From positions 1 through 64,000 of the forward strand of contig CACJJR010000001.1 in NCBI GenBank assembly GCA_902593795.1: DNA of 64,000 nt, given 5' to 3'. Source of the DNA: an uncultured Candidatus Actinomarina sp. Lineage in GTDB: Bacteria; Actinomycetota; Acidimicrobiia; Actinomarinales; Actinomarinaceae. Shown here in pieces: positions 1 through 8,702 of this stretch (positions are counted from its first letter, which is position 1; each line of letters starts with the position of its first letter). Position numbers and translations under genes: made by a program. The notes under the pieces were generated by a model, which was not told the DNA's origin, made no database searches, and saw only the letters and a program-made list of their open reading frames with translations.

Positions 1-122
1 AGGAAGTCCTTGGAGATATGATGGGGGATGCTCCTGCATGCAATGAGTGTGGTCATATTACTATTAGGAATGGCTCATGTTACAAGTGCCTGAATTGTGG
101 CAATTCCTTAGGATGCAGTTAG
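1..122 (+). CDS. nrdJ: C-terminal end of vitamin B12-dependent ribonucleotide reductase (partial)
   Basis: The reading frame enters from the left edge (first full codon at position 3) and stops at TAG 120-122. The visible 39 residues contain the cysteine-rich tail typical of class II ribonucleoside-diphosphate reductases: CNECG, then RNGSCYKCLNCG and a terminal SLGCS. In this family the tail carries redox-active and zinc-type cysteines that re-reduce the active site; the enzyme makes deoxyribonucleotides with adenosylcobalamin. Only the end is present, so nothing can be said about the catalytic domain. It converges with the next gene, sharing 4 bp at the two stop codons. It is the left housekeeping flank of the polysaccharide region. 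Confidence 0.85.
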   Translation, partial: EVLGDMMGDAPACNECGHITIRNGSCYKCLNCGNSLGCS

Positions 123-817
123 GAAAAAAACCTATATCTCAGCGTGTTGTACAAATAACTAAAGCCGTCTGAAGTTTTAATTTTCTTCCCATCTGAATAT
201 GATCTGCCTTCATATTTTATTGGGTGCTCAATAATTAATTTATTGTGTTTTAAATACTTAGACAGAATTTCTATATCATAAGCAAAGCCTTTTTCAGAAA
301 ATTTATTTTCCTTAAAAAACTCTGTTGGCATCATCTTGTAACAAGATGCTATATCCGATATTTTGTACAAGTTTATAAGAGAAAAAAAGAAAGATAGAAA
401 TCTATTTGCTAGTTCAGTTCTGACATATATATTTTTTCTTGATTTATTACCATTAAATCTGGTACCTAAAATTAATACTTCTGGATTATTTTTAGCTAAA
501 TCAAACATCTCAACAATATCTGAAGGAAAATACTCTAAATCAGCATCATGAATAATCATATGCGTAGATGTAAGATGATTCTTTGCGTATTCAACAGCAG
601 CTCCTTTTCCCTTGCCAACTTTATTTCTAAGAACTTGAATATTGTCTACATTATGGGCAAGATTTTCTGCAATACTATATGAATTATCTGTGGAATTGTC
701 ATCAACAAGTATTATTTCCTTAAATATAGAAACTGAAATAAGTCTTTCAACTGAACTTTTTAAGTATTTTTTTTCATTAAAAAAAGGAACAATTACAGAA
801 AGGGTTAAGTTTTTCAT
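119..817 (-). CDS. GT2 glycosyltransferase (dolichyl/polyprenyl-phosphate mannosyltransferase-like)
   Basis: A 232-residue GT-A fold enzyme expected to move a sugar from a nucleotide donor to a polyprenyl phosphate or glycan acceptor on the cytoplasmic side. Visible motifs: VIVPFFNE (residues 8-15), DDNSTDNS (39-46), the GKGKG stretch near 68-72 that is common in DPM1-like enzymes, and the metal-binding DAD at 91-93. There is no C-terminal membrane segment, so it is the short, soluble form. The gene ends inside the last codons of nrdJ. A TATCAT box (825-830) lies 7 nt before the ATG, so the mRNA may be leaderless. Acceptor and donor sugar cannot be read from sequence. Confidence 0.85.
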   Translation of the reverse strand: MKNLTLSVIVPFFNEKKYLKSSVERLISVSIFKEIILVDDNSTDNSYSIAENLAHNVDNIQVLRNKVGKGKGAAVEYAKNHLTSTHMIIHDADLEYFPSDIVEMFDLAKNNPEVLILGTRFNGNKSRKNIYVRTELANRFLSFFFSLINLYKISDIASCYKMMPTEFFKENKFSEKGFAYDIEILSKYLKHNKLIIEHPIKYEGRSYSDGKKIKTSDGFSYLYNTLRYRFFS

Positions 818-824
818 TACTTAC

Positions 825-830
825 ATGATA
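825..830 (-). promoter_or_regulatory. -10-like TATCAT box 7 nt upstream of the GT2 start
   Basis: On the minus strand TATCAT is followed by 7 nt and then the ATG at 817. With a usual 6-7 nt distance from -10 to transcript start, the mRNA would begin at or next to the start codon. No -35 match was seen. The same geometry recurs at several genes in this window. Confidence 0.35.
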
Positions 831-861
831 AAACAAACTATTATGTAAATCATATATATCA

Positions 862-935
862 GGGCGCTTAGCTCAGTCCGGCAGAGCGCTTCCCTTACAA
901 GGAAGAAGTCACAGGTTCAAATCCTGTAGCGCCCA
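862..935 (+). tRNA. tRNA-Val (anticodon TAC)
   Basis: The 74-nt cloverleaf can be folded by eye: acceptor GGGCGCT (862-868) pairs with AGCGCCC (928-934); D-arm GCTC/GAGC; anticodon stem CTTCC/GGAAG around loop CTTACAA with anticodon TAC (valine, GTA codons); T-arm ACAGG/CCTGT around TTCAAAT. Discriminator A at 935; the CCA end is not encoded (CA follows, not CCA). It sits between two divergently transcribed glycosyltransferase genes at the left border of the sugar region. Confidence 0.95.
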
Positions 936-938
936 CAA

Positions 939-966
939 TTGTAGACAAATCTGAAAATGATATACT
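939..966 (+). promoter_or_regulatory. Candidate promoter upstream of the GT34-like gene
   Basis: TTGTAG (939-944), a 16-nt spacer, then TATACT (961-966), a good match to a sigma-70-type -10. Transcription would start near 973, giving a short leader with a GAGG Shine-Dalgarno-like site at 987-990 before ATG 997. It lies directly after tRNA-Val. Assigned by eye only. Confidence 0.4.
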
Positions 967-996
967 AAAGATGATTAATCTGATTTGAGGTAATTG

Positions 997-1875
997 ATGA
1001 GTAAAAAATTTTTAATGGTAACTTCGAATTTTGATAACTGGAAACAAGATTTCTTTATTAATAACATGTCAAAAAGAAACCAGGAATATGCAGATATTCA
1101 CAATTTTGAATATTTAGAGTTTTTAGATGTAGAACAAAAATATAGAGATCACCCTACATGGTTAAAATTTAAATTAATAAGTGACCTTTTAGATGATAAA
1201 ACGATTAAAGAAGGTGACACTGTTACTCAAATTGATGCAGATATGTGTATTGTTAAAAAAAATATTGAATATGTAACAAACAAATCATTTAGCTACGCCA
1301 TTGATTCTGCCAATACACACTGTATGGGTAATTTTTCATTGAAAATTAATGACTGGTCTAAAAACTTAATTAACTTGATACTTGATGATGATAGGTATAA
1401 AAGATTACAAAACCATATTACCGAACATGAGTATTTTGGATTTAAGAATAGTTTTGTAAAAGATTTCAGAGAACAAGCAAGCTGGTATTATTTAGCAGGA
1501 ATAAAGCGTCACTCGCAAAAATCATTTTGGAAATATCCAAATTATGGATGGCACTCCAATGTAACTGAATTTACTGAGTTTTCATTAGATGATTTGCATA
1601 ATAATGTTGAGATATTGCCTACAAAGTGGAATGTAACTGAAGTCAGGGGTGAGTCATTTTGTACTTTTTTAATAAATAAGTCAAAATACGATGAAACAAT
1701 AATAAGACATTTTGCCGGAGGTCAAAAATGGAGAACGGAGTGGTTTGAAAATGAGAAGCCAAATCGTTTAGAGCTTCTTGATGTAAATTTATTTATAAAA
1801 TCATTTGTTCCAAAATTGAAACCAAAGACAATAAAAAAGTTAAAATCTTTTGTGAAAAAAATTCTAAAGATTTAA
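997..1875 (+). CDS. GT34-like (GMA12/MNN10-type) glycosyltransferase
   Basis: A 292-residue protein with the layout of galactosyl/mannosyl transferases of the GMA12/MNN10 type: an early PTWLKFKLI segment, a DAD metal/nucleotide motif at about residues 80-82 preceded by TQI, and a late HFAGGQKW segment in which the His and Gly are typical of retaining GT34 enzymes. It should transfer a hexose to a growing polysaccharide in the cytoplasm. An in-frame TTG directly precedes the ATG; ATG 997 is chosen because GAGG lies 6 nt upstream. Its 3' end overlaps rfbG on the other strand by 12 bp. The family is read from motifs only, so sugar specificity is open. Confidence 0.6.
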   Translation: MSKKFLMVTSNFDNWKQDFFINNMSKRNQEYADIHNFEYLEFLDVEQKYRDHPTWLKFKLISDLLDDKTIKEGDTVTQIDADMCIVKKNIEYVTNKSFSYAIDSANTHCMGNFSLKINDWSKNLINLILDDDRYKRLQNHITEHEYFGFKNSFVKDFREQASWYYLAGIKRHSQKSFWKYPNYGWHSNVTEFTEFSLDDLHNNVEILPTKWNVTEVRGESFCTFLINKSKYDETIIRHFAGGQKWRTEWFENEKPNRLELLDVNLFIKSFVPKLKPKTIKKLKSFVKKILKI

Positions 1876-2895
1876 GTAGTCACCAACTTCATTTAATGAG
1901 TATTCTGGACTATTTTCTTTCTTGTGGTGCTTTTCCCACTGAACAATTAGCTGAATGATTCTTGGAATTTCTATTTTTGCCTTCCAACCTAGATCATTTT
2001 CAGCCTTAGAAGAATTTATCTTAAGTATTTCTACCTCTTTATATGGAGAGTTATTATTTACTAGAATATCTTCTTTGTAATCTGCATATTGTTTAAATAA
2101 CTCTGATATTTGAAAAACACTATATTTGTTATTTATTTCGGAGTTTAAATTAAATGTTTGTGATGTTTGCTTCATGTAACTATTTTCTGCAACAAGCAAA
2201 TATCCATAAAGAGAATCTAAAACATATTGCCAGGGTCTAACATGTTCTGGGTTTCTTAGTTCTATGGGCATATTGTTATTTATTGCATATATTAAATCAG
2301 TAAATAATCTATTGTTGGCTCTCTCCCCACCCCCAATTACATTTCCTGATCTTACTTTATTAAAATTTATGTTTTTGTAGTCTGGATGATTAATATATGA
2401 ATCAATAATTAGCTCTTTACTTACTTTTGAAGTGCTATAAAAATCAGTACCACCAAGTTCACTCCCTTCAACATTGTCTTTACTCGGATACTTATATACT
2501 TTATCTGTCGTAGCAATTACAAAAGTTGTATCTAATGAGCACTCTTTTATAGTTTCAATTAAGTTAATTGGGGCAATTACATTTGTTTTTACAGTTAGAG
2601 ATGGATTTCTGTAACCATCAATAACTAGGCTTTGTGCTGCAAAGTGAAATATTATATCAGGAGCGAAAGATTTTAAATTTTGTTTTAATTCAGGATTATC
2701 TTTTGAAAGATTTAGGAACAACTCTTTATCTATTAGCGAATCTAAAGAAGTTAGTTGATATACCCCTTCTCTCTTTTCAGAAGAAATACCAAATATTTGT
2801 GCATCTAGAGATTTTAACATTAATACAAGCCATGAACCCTTGAATCCAGTATGTCCTGTTATAAGTACTTTTTTATCTTTCCAAAAATTATTCAT
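1864..2895 (-). CDS. rfbG: CDP-glucose 4,6-dehydratase
   Basis: An NAD-dependent short-chain dehydrogenase/reductase that turns CDP-D-glucose into CDP-4-keto-6-deoxy-D-glucose. The N-terminus NNFWKDKKVLITGHTGFKG carries the GxxGxxG nucleotide loop and matches the family's characteristic start; ATTDKVY near 128-134 and YSTSK (Tyr153, Lys157) supply the catalytic Thr/Asp/Lys and Tyr/Lys; RPWQYVLD near 230 is also family-typical. ATG 2895 is preferred; an upstream in-frame ATG at 2913 would add six residues lying in rfbF. The gene overlaps rfbF by 8 bp, so the two are translated together and supply one pathway. Confidence 0.92.
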   Translation of the reverse strand: MNNFWKDKKVLITGHTGFKGSWLVLMLKSLDAQIFGISSEKREGVYQLTSLDSLIDKELFLNLSKDNPELKQNLKSFAPDIIFHFAAQSLVIDGYRNPSLTVKTNVIAPINLIETIKECSLDTTFVIATTDKVYKYPSKDNVEGSELGGTDFYSTSKVSKELIIDSYINHPDYKNINFNKVRSGNVIGGGERANNRLFTDLIYAINNNMPIELRNPEHVRPWQYVLDSLYGYLLVAENSYMKQTSQTFNLNSEINNKYSVFQISELFKQYADYKEDILVNNNSPYKEVEILKINSSKAENDLGWKAKIEIPRIIQLIVQWEKHHKKENSPEYSLNEVGDYLNL

Positions 2896-3637
2896 TAGTA
2901 AAATTAAACTCATTTTCTCTAAGCTCAGATTCTAAAATTTCTAATTCTCTAATTGTGTCAACGGGGCGAAAAAGACCGTGGTGTTTAAAAGCCGCCAACT
3001 CTCTTTTATTAGAGAGTTTTGTTAGAGGTTCTTTTTCAAATGCTTGGTTGTCGTTATCGATATACTCTTTTACTTGTTTATTTAAAATAAAAAAACCACC
3101 GTTTATCCAGCCTTCATTAGATTGATTTTTTTCATTAAATGCTACGACTTTTTCATTGTCTAGCTCTAAGCTTCCAAACCTTGCTGGAGGTCTTACTGCC
3201 GTTAGTGTCGCTAGAGGATTATATTTTTGGTGAAATTTACATAATTTATTTAAATCAACATTTGCTATTCCATCTCCATACGTTAAATGTGTTTGGTTAT
3301 CTTCCAAGTAATCTAAACCTTTTTTTATTCTTCCACCAGTTAGGGTATCGTTTCCTGTATCAATTATTTGTACATTTACATCGTTTCCAAATGAATAAAT
3401 TTGTTCTTCTTTTGATATCTGGATGCCATTGAGATTGAAATAATCATATATAATTTCTTTTTTATATCCAGCAAGTACATAAATCTTTTTAACATCAAAA
3501 GTTACATAGAAATTTATAATATGTACTAATAAAGGAACGCCATTGGCATTTATCATAGGTTTAGGTATGTCTTTAGTGTATTCCTTAAATCTTGTCCCGA
3601 GTCCACCGGCCAAAATCATTGCTGTTTCAATACCCAT
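2888..3637 (-). CDS. rfbF: Glucose-1-phosphate cytidylyltransferase
   Basis: Makes CDP-glucose from CTP and glucose-1-phosphate, the first committed step to CDP-linked 6-deoxy and 3,6-dideoxy sugars. The 249-residue protein shows the nucleotidyltransferase signature LAGGLGTRF (residues 9-17), the IPKPM lysine motif (24-28), TYGDG for the metal-binding Asp, and GGFF, all as in RfbF/DdhA. Full length for the family. First gene of an rfbF-rfbG operon with an 8-bp overlap. TAGAAT (minus strand, 3646-3651) lies 8 nt before the ATG. The next enzyme of the dideoxysugar route (RfbH, the PLP/iron-sulfur 3-dehydrase) was not found in the window. Confidence 0.93.
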   Translation of the reverse strand: MGIETAMILAGGLGTRFKEYTKDIPKPMINANGVPLLVHIINFYVTFDVKKIYVLAGYKKEIIYDYFNLNGIQISKEEQIYSFGNDVNVQIIDTGNDTLTGGRIKKGLDYLEDNQTHLTYGDGIANVDLNKLCKFHQKYNPLATLTAVRPPARFGSLELDNEKVVAFNEKNQSNEGWINGGFFILNKQVKEYIDNDNQAFEKEPLTKLSNKRELAAFKHHGLFRPVDTIRELEILESELRENEFNFTNE

Positions 3638-3774
3638 AATTAAATATTCTAACTATCAAAAAAAATATTTATAAGGTATAAACATATTAAATAAATTTTA
3701 ATCTATTGAATGCCAATCAGTACGATGCTAAGTTCTCATGTTGAAAACCCTTTGATAAAAAAATTTTAAAATTA

Positions 3775-4764
3775 CTAAATGGAAATTTCTGTTTTTTTAA
3801 TTGAATTTAAAAAAATTAAATAAGCTAGCATCACAATTGATGGAAAAAATTGTCTAGTTTCTATAAAAACGCCAAAGATAAAAACTGGAAAAATATTAAT
3901 AATTGTAGCAATAGATAGTAATTTTTCTTTACTTGAAAATTGTTTGTAGTTTCGAAATAAAAAGTAAAGAACTAAAATGACTGAAGTTAGTATTAAAGTA
4001 TTTGACACTGTTTCACCATTAAATAAAGTACCATAATTTAACATTGGTGTGACCCAATTTCCTCCTAAAAAATTATTATTCAAATCTTGTCCACCACCAG
4101 TCATGTCTGATTGCCTTATAAATAAAAACTTTCTACTTAAATACGTGTAAGCAGTCCCAAAAATTAAATTAAAAACTAGACCATAAAACAATTTATCTCT
4201 AAATAAATTATTTAGATTTCTATTTTTTTTCATAAAGATAATATAAATGAAGAATATAGCCATTATTAAAGCTGTTTCTCTATTAAATATATGAAAGAAA
4301 TTAATTACAAATAGATATTTAATATAGTGACTTTCCAAAATGATTAGTCCGTATAAAATAAAAAAAGTAATATCAATAAAATCCCAAACAAACAACCATT
4401 GATCTTGAGCAATAATAAATAGAGCATTAAAAACAATCAAAGAATTCAATATCTCAAATTTACTATTTGTTAGTAAAGATATGCATTTTGCAAACAAAAA
4501 ATTATTCAATAAGACAAAAATTAAAGCAAAAATTCTCATTGCCCACCATTTTGATAATCCTAATAAAGTCATAACTTTTAACATTGCGGGCCCCATTAAT
4601 CTACTTTGATTCACTCTCCAAGCTGGGGTTCTGTCTATAACATCATAAGAGCCTTGAATTAATTGAGTGTTATATAAATTTTCCCAATGAAAAACATGTA
4701 AAAAACCTATTGTGGCAAAGCTTATTAAAAATACCGTAAGCTTAGAAATTTTTATATTTAACAC
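3775..4764 (-). CDS. Polytopic membrane protein of unknown function, possibly GT-C-like
   Basis: A 329-residue protein made almost entirely of hydrophobic helices with a polar loop around residues 40-60 (RTPAWRVNQSRLMGP) facing one side of the membrane after the first helix. That layout (one helix, then a charged loop, then many helices) resembles GT-C membrane glycosyltransferases, but I see no convincing DD/ED/DE motif, so the function is not assigned. The start is GTG at 4764, supported by a promoter whose -10 is 6 nt upstream. It is monocistronic, between the CDP-sugar operon and a divergently transcribed methyltransferase gene. Confidence 0.6.
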   Translation of the reverse strand: MLNIKISKLTVFLISFATIGFLHVFHWENLYNTQLIQGSYDVIDRTPAWRVNQSRLMGPAMLKVMTLLGLSKWWAMRIFALIFVLLNNFLFAKCISLLTNSKFEILNSLIVFNALFIIAQDQWLFVWDFIDITFFILYGLIILESHYIKYLFVINFFHIFNRETALIMAIFFIYIIFMKKNRNLNNLFRDKLFYGLVFNLIFGTAYTYLSRKFLFIRQSDMTGGGQDLNNNFLGGNWVTPMLNYGTLFNGETVSNTLILTSVILVLYFLFRNYKQFSSKEKLLSIATIINIFPVFIFGVFIETRQFFPSIVMLAYLIFLNSIKKTEISI

Positions 4765-4770
4765 TTTTTA

Positions 4771-4799
4771 AGTATAAAAAATCAAATGGTTGAATTCAA
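4771..4799 (-). promoter_or_regulatory. Candidate promoter with leaderless GTG start
   Basis: Reading the minus strand: TTGAAT (4799-4794), a 17-nt spacer, TATACT (4776-4771), 6 nt, then GTG 4764. This is the best -35/-10 pair noted in the window, and it places the transcript start at or within one base of the start codon. Confidence 0.5.
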
Positions 4800-4840
4800 T
4801 TTATACAAGATAAATAAAACTTGTTAATATTAAAATACTT

Positions 4841-5494
4841 ATGCTTTCATTAATTTCAAAACTAACCTACTTGCACAACATCTTTAGTAAATTGATCATT
4901 TCCTTACCTGTTTTTTTCACTCATAACTTCTCAAAATATATGAACATTAAAAATGCTTTTTACAATCTCTCATTAGATCAAATAACTGGTGATTGTATAG
5001 AATTTGGAGTATTCACAGGATCTAGCTTCAAGCATGCTATAAGAGTAGACGCTAAGTTTAATAAAAAATCAAAATCATTATTTTATGGCTTAGATTCTTT
5101 TGAAGGCTTTCCTGATGATAGCCATCCTTACTTTAATCAAGAAAATTTTAAATCGAGTTATGAAAGAGCAAAAAAAATTGAAAAAAAGTTTAGTAATGCT
5201 CGAATAATAAAAGGATTCTTTTCAGATAGTCTCAATAATTCAGAAGTAAAAGATATTAAAAAAATAAAATTTGCGTATATAGATTGCGATTTATACACGT
5301 CAGCGATTGAACCTATAAAATTTTTAGAAAATAGACTTGTAATAGGGTCTTATTTAATGATCGACGATTTTGTAAACATTGATCGACATGGAAGGTCTAT
5401 CTCTGAGTTATTCTATAGTACTTTCAATGAAAAAAAAATGGTTTTTGTTAGTAGTTTCGGTGTATCTGGGGTTATTTATAGGTATGTAGGATAA
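4841..5494 (+). CDS. TylF/MycF-family sugar O-methyltransferase
   Basis: A 217-residue class I methyltransferase of the macrocin O-methyltransferase (TylF) family, which O-methylates sugar hydroxyls using S-adenosylmethionine and a divalent metal. Visible: CIEFGVFTGSS (SAM-binding loop, about residues 48-58), FYGLDSFEGFPDD (acidic loop), AYIDCDLYTS (metal-binding Asp cluster) and MIDDFVNI (second metal motif). The start has a hydrophobic stretch before the fold. It is followed after 4 nt by the GT-C gene at 5499, so both are likely co-transcribed and may modify the same residue of the polysaccharide. Confidence 0.85.
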   Translation: MLSLISKLTYLHNIFSKLIISLPVFFTHNFSKYMNIKNAFYNLSLDQITGDCIEFGVFTGSSFKHAIRVDAKFNKKSKSLFYGLDSFEGFPDDSHPYFNQENFKSSYERAKKIEKKFSNARIIKGFFSDSLNNSEVKDIKKIKFAYIDCDLYTSAIEPIKFLENRLVIGSYLMIDDFVNIDRHGRSISELFYSTFNEKKMVFVSSFGVSGVIYRYVG

Positions 5495-5498
5495 AGTT

Positions 5499-7304
5499 AT
5501 GAAAGTTGATTATAAAAATCGTATTCAAAATATTTTTATAATCTTTTTTTTAATTTCATATTTAATTATTCAATTCTTTGGATTAAATTATTTAAATGAT
5601 CAATCAAAGAATGAATTCTGTGAATCAGTAATTTCGGTAGAAAGTCTAACAACTAAAAATTCAAATGAAATTTATTTTGATTTTTTTAATGACAAAATTA
5701 CATACAGGACATTAGATATTTTTCCTGAAATCGAAAATATAAAATGTTTATCTTTTGAAAGTAACTCAAATAGTGAACGTGTAATCCTTACATCAAATAA
5801 TTTTTATAATTTAATATTAATACTTACTTTTCTTGGAAGTATTTTTTTATTTTCATTACTGAAATACAGAAATATATTTATTTTTACAACTTTCATCTAT
5901 CTGTGTTATTTAAATATAACTAAATTATTTTTTAAAGAATTTTTTTTAAATTATTATTTTTTATTAGCTGTATTTACTGTTTTTTTGTATTACTTAATTA
6001 TCAATAAAGATTCTGACAATGACTTAATGGATTATATTAGAATTTTTTATTTTTCTTTTTACTCTATTATTTTATTTTTCGATTATGAACTTTTTCAAAA
6101 GTTAATTATTTATCTAATTGCATTTTATTTAATTTTTTTAAGCTCAAAAAAATTAAATAGTAAGGAATTAATATTATTAAAACTTTTACCAATGATTTAT
6201 TATGGATTAAGAATTTTATCTGGTATTTTTTTAAATCTAAATGTCACCTGGCAGAGATTGTCGGCAAATACATATCAATCCAATGAAAGATACGCTGATG
6301 GATTTTATGGATTAAATGTATTAAATTGTAATGCTACAGGATGTGACGAACGAAATAATTATGGACCAATATGGGAATATTTATCTCTTGAGATGAACGT
6401 TGAAATTGTTTCAATAATCTTAGCTACTATTGTGATAATTCTGATGCTTCTAATTTACATAAAACTATTTAATATTTTACAAGTAGATAAATTTATTTTA
6501 CAGTTTCTATTTATCAGCCCTCCTATTGTGTTTGGCCTTGAAAGAGGACAATTTGATTTCCATTTTGTTTTAATCTCTCTGTATGCGCTTCTAATTTTTA
6601 AAAAAAATAAATTAATAGCTTATTTGCTAATTTGCTTTGCAATTCAAGTAAAGCTTTATCCAATTTTTTTATTTGCAGGAATAGTTTTTTATTTCTACAA
6701 AATGAAAGAAACTAAAAACCTGATTGAGTCATTAGTGCTTCTTTTAATAAATTCATCAGTCTTATTATTTTATTATTTTAGAGTGAACTTCAGTGAAAGG
6801 ATTCAAGATCAATCAGGAATATCACAAACTTATGGAATTCAAAGCCACGCGCAAAACTACAATGATTTCTTAAATGTCGATTTACTTATTGGGTATTTAG
6901 GCCAATTAATTATTATTTTATTACTTATTGGGTATTTTCTAAAAGTAAGACAAAACGAAAGCTTGAAAGAGCACAACTTTGTTTATCTAAGTTTTAGCAG
7001 TATGTTTATATTGAGTAGTCTTATAGGAAATATTGACTTCAGGCTAATAATATTTTGCATACCCCTTGTTTTTCTATTAGAGAATGGAATTAACTTTGTT
7101 TCAATCTCAGGATTATATTTAATTGCATCTTCTCCTTCGATGTATTTCAATGGTTTTCAAAATGTAAATCAAAATATTCTATTTACAATTATTGAAACTA
7201 TACCTGTTTTTATAAGCCATCTTTCTTTTTTAATAATGTTTAGCTACTTTATTTATGAATTTATTTTTTACTTTTTCAAGAATGATATGCTTGCAAATAA
7301 ATAG
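5499..7304 (+). CDS. GT-C membrane glycosyltransferase, GT87/DUF2029-like
   Basis: A 601-residue multi-spanning protein expected to transfer a sugar from a polyprenyl-phosphate donor on the outer face of the membrane. After the first helix comes an extracytoplasmic loop with two cysteines (near 40 and 83), then many helices. The segments FGLERGQFDFHFVLISL and IQVKLYPIFLF closely resemble the ERGN-D and K-YP signatures of GT87-type enzymes. Its N-terminal loop (ending PEIENIKCL) resembles that of the interrupted GT-C gene at 53379-55289. The 3' end overlaps the convergent GT2 gene by 37 bp. Donor and acceptor unknown. Confidence 0.7.
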   Translation: MKVDYKNRIQNIFIIFFLISYLIIQFFGLNYLNDQSKNEFCESVISVESLTTKNSNEIYFDFFNDKITYRTLDIFPEIENIKCLSFESNSNSERVILTSNNFYNLILILTFLGSIFLFSLLKYRNIFIFTTFIYLCYLNITKLFFKEFFLNYYFLLAVFTVFLYYLIINKDSDNDLMDYIRIFYFSFYSIILFFDYELFQKLIIYLIAFYLIFLSSKKLNSKELILLKLLPMIYYGLRILSGIFLNLNVTWQRLSANTYQSNERYADGFYGLNVLNCNATGCDERNNYGPIWEYLSLEMNVEIVSIILATIVIILMLLIYIKLFNILQVDKFILQFLFISPPIVFGLERGQFDFHFVLISLYALLIFKKNKLIAYLLICFAIQVKLYPIFLFAGIVFYFYKMKETKNLIESLVLLLINSSVLLFYYFRVNFSERIQDQSGISQTYGIQSHAQNYNDFLNVDLLIGYLGQLIIILLLIGYFLKVRQNESLKEHNFVYLSFSSMFILSSLIGNIDFRLIIFCIPLVFLLENGINFVSISGLYLIASSPSMYFNGFQNVNQNILFTIIETIPVFISHLSFLIMFSYFIYEFIFYFFKNDMLANK

Positions 7305-7978
7305 TTTAATGTAGAAAATGAAAGGATTAATTTTCCTTTAATAGAACCTCCTCCTTTTGCTAGATTGAAGGCTCTATTATAAAAAATTAAATTAAAAAGC
7401 TTTATTTTATAGTCTGCTTTTCTTGAGGATATCAAAAGTGCGAGATCTAGGTTGAAATCATCTGGCAATTTTTCTAAGTTTTTAACAAGTGATCTTGAAA
7501 ATATTTTTGGTTGGGCATTAATATCTTTAAAGTAAAATCCCGAAAATATAAATGTTATTATTGACATCATGCTTGTGAAAAACAAATCTAAAGTTTTTCT
7601 GTTTTCTCTTTTACCCATATATATATAATTATCTTTATCCTCACTTAGTAAAAATTTACTAATTAGACTTTGCACATCTGTTGCACTAATTTGAAGGTCT
7701 GCATGTGTCCAACATATATATTTATTATTAGTTTCTGAAATTCCATATTTAATTCCAAATCCATACCCTTTATTTTTAGGTACTTTAATTAAATTTAAAT
7801 TTTTTGAATTTGCTTTTGATATTTCATTTATTAAAACTTTTAGTGTATTGTCTGTAGATCCATTATCAATGAAGTGCACCATAATATTCTGATTTTCTAA
7901 AACAATTGTTTTCCATTGTTCGACCAGTGTCTTTACATTGCTGTCTTCGTTATAACACGGAATAAGTAAATCAATCAT
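7268..7978 (-). CDS. GT2 glycosyltransferase, GtrB/DPM1-like, last gene of the pentulose operon
   Basis: A 236-residue GT-A enzyme with LIPCYNED (residues 4-11), DNGSTDN (about 38-44), KGYGFGIKYG and HADLQIS, the last holding the Asp expected for metal/donor binding. It resembles polyprenyl-phosphate glycosyltransferases of the GtrB/DPM1 type but lacks C-terminal membrane helices; the GtrA-like domain encoded three genes upstream could complete such a system. It overlaps the nucleotidyltransferase gene by 8 bp and the convergent GT-C gene by 37 bp. It is clearly related to the GT2 at 16643, which also follows a nucleotidyltransferase. Inference: it uses the nucleotide sugar made by this operon. 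Confidence 0.8.
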   Translation of the reverse strand: MIDLLIPCYNEDSNVKTLVEQWKTIVLENQNIMVHFIDNGSTDNTLKVLINEISKANSKNLNLIKVPKNKGYGFGIKYGISETNNKYICWTHADLQISATDVQSLISKFLLSEDKDNYIYMGKRENRKTLDLFFTSMMSIITFIFSGFYFKDINAQPKIFSRSLVKNLEKLPDDFNLDLALLISSRKADYKIKLFNLIFYNRAFNLAKGGGSIKGKLILSFSTLNYLFASISFLKK

Positions 7979-8702
7979 CTCTCAAGCCTTCCGAATATGA
8001 AGCATACTCTTTTGGGGTACCAATAATATCAATTTCAGTCAAAAGGTTTTCTAAATTGTAGTTTTGATTGTGTAATATTTCAAACATAGTATCTATGTAA
8101 AGCTCATTATTTATAAACATCTTATTTTCTACCATTTGTTTATATATCTTATGAAATAAAGATTTATTTTTAAAATAAAAAGATCCAGCAATTAAGAATG
8201 AGTCATTAACTCTATCTGGTGTTTCCTTACAAAAGATATTCTTAACTTTTTTTTCACCAATTACCCATCCATAATTATTTGCATTTTCTTTATGTTCCTC
8301 TTTTGGATACGTTGTGAAGACTAAGCTATCAACTTTAGAATTCTTATTTAATATTATTTTGTTTTTAAATATTGCATCACATGAACCAACAAAAAAATCT
8401 TCCCCACTTGGAACCAAGTCTAAAGACTTTAAACAAGAAGTTGCTTGACCATTTGTAACCTCATCGAGTAATAATATGGTTTTATTTAAATTAAATTTCT
8501 CATAAAATTTTATAAATGTTTCATGCTCATAGACTTCTTTGTTGACTGTAAAAATCCACTTATCAGTATTTGGAAAATTATTAATAACTTTTTCAATTAT
8601 TGGTTTTCCATGTAGATCTATAAGAGGCTTTGGAATTTTATAGCCTTCATCTTTAAACCTCTGCCCTTTTCCAGACATAAGAACTATATTATTTTTTACC
8701 AT
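7971..8702 (-). CDS. Sugar-phosphate nucleotidyltransferase
   Basis: A 243-residue GT-A-type NTP transferase that should couple a sugar or polyol phosphate to CTP, GTP, UTP or dTTP. The N-terminal signature is LMSGKGQRF (residues 8-16) followed by KIPKPLID (22-29); the usual GG is replaced by SGKG. FFVGSCDAIF supplies the metal-binding Asp. It is shorter than hexose-1-phosphate enzymes such as RmlA and nearer to the compact enzymes used for unusual phosphates. It overlaps both neighbours (8 bp with the GT2, 7 bp with the 2H phosphoesterase), so it is locked into the operon that also encodes AraD- and RPE-like pentulose-5-phosphate epimerases. Substrate not determinable by reading. Confidence 0.8.
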   Translation of the reverse strand: MVKNNIVLMSGKGQRFKDEGYKIPKPLIDLHGKPIIEKVINNFPNTDKWIFTVNKEVYEHETFIKFYEKFNLNKTILLLDEVTNGQATSCLKSLDLVPSGEDFFVGSCDAIFKNKIILNKNSKVDSLVFTTYPKEEHKENANNYGWVIGEKKVKNIFCKETPDRVNDSFLIAGSFYFKNKSLFHKIYKQMVENKMFINNELYIDTMFEILHNQNYNLENLLTEIDIIGTPKEYASYSEGLRDD

